From JBKEDG01 sp047973085 (GTDB lineage Bacteria; Bacillota_I; Bacilli_A; JBKEDG01): 8,235 nt of DNA. Positions 6,509-8,235 of this stretch are shown one piece after another. Positions within the stretch are counted from its first letter, which is position 1; every line of letters begins with the position of its first letter. Location: assembly GCA_047973085.1 (NCBI GenBank), contig JBKEBI010000063.1, forward strand, positions 1 through 8,235. Direction: 5' to 3'. The notes beneath the pieces were generated by a model. It was given only the letters and a program-made list of their open reading frames with translations. It had not been told where the DNA came from and made no database searches. A program made the position numbers and the translations under genes.

Positions 6509-8235
6509 TCATGCCACTTCTTTTAAATATTCTTTATATAACCATTTACCTAAATCACTATGATACTTTATTTTACAACCATTGATTTTTCTATCAAATA
6601 TTGTGTAGTCTAAGTTACAATCTTTGTATATTTTTCTGGCGTATAGGTAACAAGAACAGCGCTTCCAGCCTAAGTCACTGCTCGCATAGGCTTTGCAGGT
6701 CTCATTAATGTATTCAGTAGCAATTTTATTATTTCCTAAGCGATAGTGAGAAATAGCCATAAATAATTTTATTAAAATTCCACCACTAATATACTTAGAA
6801 CTCTCATTAACAATCTTTTCACCACGTTTTAAGTCTTTTAATGCTCGTTTGTAATCATGAGTAATGATATGAGCTTCACCCAGATAAGCATAGCATGCTA
6901 CAAGGTTTGTTTCAGCTAACTCTTTAGATAATTTATTTGATAAATCAATTGCCTCATTTAAAGCAAAAATAGCTTTATGGTATTCTCTTTTTAAAATATA
7001 ATTATATCCTTGAATTCTTTTTGTAATAGGATTTTTATCAATATCAAAAATCAAATTTATTTTTGATAAATATTCGTCAATAGTTTTATAATCACCAGTA
7101 TTTAGTGCATGATAAATCATAATGTAATATGCTTTAATTAACTCATTTTCATCATTAGTAGCAGTGCATAATTCAATGTGTTTTAAAATATTTTCCTCTA
7201 CATTATTTGTTTCTCCAATTATTATATCGTATCGATTTTTTAATGTATAGAAATCAATAAGAATTTTATTGTTAGTTTTTAAGATAACATTTTCATTAAA
7301 TATCTGCTCAAGTTCATTTAGTTCTTCTTTTAATTTGTTAATTGTTACATGCTCATCAGTAATAAAATCAAATTTATCAGTATGAGGAAATACACTGTGA
7401 GTGTAGCTAGAAACAAGTGATAAGTATTTTATTTTATATTGAGTTTTTTTAACAATATTGTTGGCTTTTAGATAATGAAAATATATTTCATAAACTTTAA
7501 TCAAATTGTCATTTTTTAAATTTCTTTCTATTTCTTCAGCTATAATTAAATGAAATTGTTGTTTTTCTAGTTCACTTAAATTGTTGTAGATATATTCTTT
7601 TAAAATTGAGTGCTTAAAATATACTTTTTGTCTATCATCGACATCTCTAATTTCTAAAATATTTAATTTCTGAATTTTTTTAATAACACTATTGTCTACA
7701 AGGAATATTTTAAAAATATTTTCTAAATAAACACTTCCATTAAAACAACTAACATACTTTAGTATCATTTCTTCTACATCACTTAAGCAATTAAATACTT
7801 CAGCAAGGTAATCTCTACTAAGTGATAGAGTATTAGAGTATATCAAATTGTTAATCATAATCTCAATATAGAAGGGATTACCTTTAGTTAATTCATAAAT
7901 CTTTTCACAATAAGATATATAATTTGGATGATAAAATTCTAAGTATTTATAAACATCATCAAAACTCCAGTTAGAAATAATAAATTGTTTTACATAACCG
8001 CTTATATCAATTTCACGCTTACTTGTAGTGTTATAAGTCATTACAAATGATAAATTTGAATTTTTATTTTCAATAAGTTTATTAATTAATTCAAGACTAC
8101 CTTCATCAATATATTCTATATCTTCTACAATAATTAAATATTTATTTGTTAATTCTTCTTCTAAAATTTTTATTAATAACTCTGTCATTGGTAAATAATA
8201 TAGATTAATAAGATTGTTTTCATCTTGAAATGCTT
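6509..8235 (-). CDS. STAND-type ATPase with TPR repeats, signalling or regulatory protein (5' end outside window)
   Basis: The reading frame stays open to the right edge of the window, so the gene is cut off there; the first ATG inside (8188) is internal. About 574 residues are visible. Residues are numbered here from that internal Met. A Walker B strand YLIIVED (17-23) is followed by IDEGSLELI, a sensor-like strand (45-54), GNPF (103-106), and a winged-helix-like region (about 135-220) with FKHSILKEYIY. This order is that of the AAA/STAND module of MalT-like regulators, some adenylate cyclases and related kinases. The C-terminal half (about 330-500) carries TPR-like helical pairs (for example REYHKAIFALNEAIDL, then DYKRALKDLKRGEKI). 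Walker A and any N-terminal output domain lie beyond 8235. It ends with TGA, which shows that TGA is a stop here. Confidence 0.75.
   Translation of the reverse strand, partial: AFQDENNLINLYYLPMTELLIKILEEELTNKYLIIVEDIEYIDEGSLELINKLIENKNSNLSFVMTYNTTSKREIDISGYVKQFIISNWSFDDVYKYLEFYHPNYISYCEKIYELTKGNPFYIEIMINNLIYSNTLSLSRDYLAEVFNCLSDVEEMILKYVSCFNGSVYLENIFKIFLVDNSVIKKIQKLNILEIRDVDDRQKVYFKHSILKEYIYNNLSELEKQQFHLIIAEEIERNLKNDNLIKVYEIYFHYLKANNIVKKTQYKIKYLSLVSSYTHSVFPHTDKFDFITDEHVTINKLKEELNELEQIFNENVILKTNNKILIDFYTLKNRYDIIIGETNNVEENILKHIELCTATNDENELIKAYYIMIYHALNTGDYKTIDEYLSKINLIFDIDKNPITKRIQGYNYILKREYHKAIFALNEAIDLSNKLSKELAETNLVACYAYLGEAHIITHDYKRALKDLKRGEKIVNESSKYISGGILIKLFMAISHYRLGNNKIATEYINETCKAYASSDLGWKRCSCYLYARKIYKDCNLDYTIFDRKINGCKIKYHSDLGKWLYKEYLKEVA

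Noticed and set aside
8186..8188. ATG at 8188 as the true start of the ATPase gene
   Set aside because: The frame remains open upstream to the window edge with family-like residues (LYYLPMTELL), no ribosome binding site precedes it, and the ATPase would lack Walker A.
1..8235. Alternative genetic code (TGA as Trp), as in Mycoplasma
   Set aside because: All tryptophans in the genes read here use TGG, no gene has an in-frame TGA, and the ATPase gene ends at TGA at its expected C-terminus.
1..8235. Mobile element, CRISPR, defence cassette or attachment site
   Set aside because: No transposase or integrase motifs, no spaced direct repeats, no tRNA, and composition is uniform across the window.

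Overview
The window is strongly AT-rich and densely coded, with short intergenic gaps, strong GGAGG-type ribosome binding sites, a Gram-positive style lipoprotein and simple AT-rich hairpin terminators. Every tryptophan codon in the genes read here is TGG, and one gene ends in TGA, so the standard bacterial code is used and not the Mycoplasma/Spiroplasma code. This fits a low-GC Bacillota or a standard-code Mycoplasmatota relative (Erysipelotrichia, Turicibacter/Haloplasma or Acholeplasma/Izemoplasma-like). The sequence alone does not fix the genus.

Layout from left to right. One plus-strand gene (62-739) encodes a small membrane protein with a cytosolic RCK/TrkA C-terminal domain, preceded by a TATAAT box and a perfect 25-bp palindrome. 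It meets the minus-strand genes at a bidirectional terminator (about 754-796). A minus-strand two-gene unit follows: an M19 membrane-dipeptidase-type zinc hydrolase (2063-3013) and then a DUF819 membrane protein (795-2051), with its own extended -10 promoter. A strong terminator (3083-3119) separates it from a second minus-strand unit, which in transcription order is thyA, folA, plsC-like acyltransferase, a lipoprotein of unknown function and a TetR regulator (6435 down to 3118). Genes in this second unit overlap or sit within 15 bases of each other. The right end holds the 3' part of a large STAND-type ATPase/TPR signalling protein (6509 to beyond 8235).

ThyA turns dUMP into dTMP and oxidises methylene-tetrahydrofolate to dihydrofolate, and FolA regenerates tetrahydrofolate, so the first two genes form one metabolic cycle. 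PlsC acts in phospholipid synthesis, and its place in the unit probably reflects co-expression for growth. The dipeptidase/DUF819 pair may be a transport-and-cleavage module for a small peptide; this is inference from adjacency. The TetR gene ends just upstream of that pair's promoter and could control it, its own operon, or something elsewhere.

No CRISPR array, insertion sequence, tRNA, rRNA, riboswitch or phage gene was recognised. No clear new system is present. The items most worth checking are the palindrome at 2-26, the DUF819-dipeptidase pair, a DHFR lacking the usual Arg at the NADPH 2'-phosphate position, and the truncated STAND protein.
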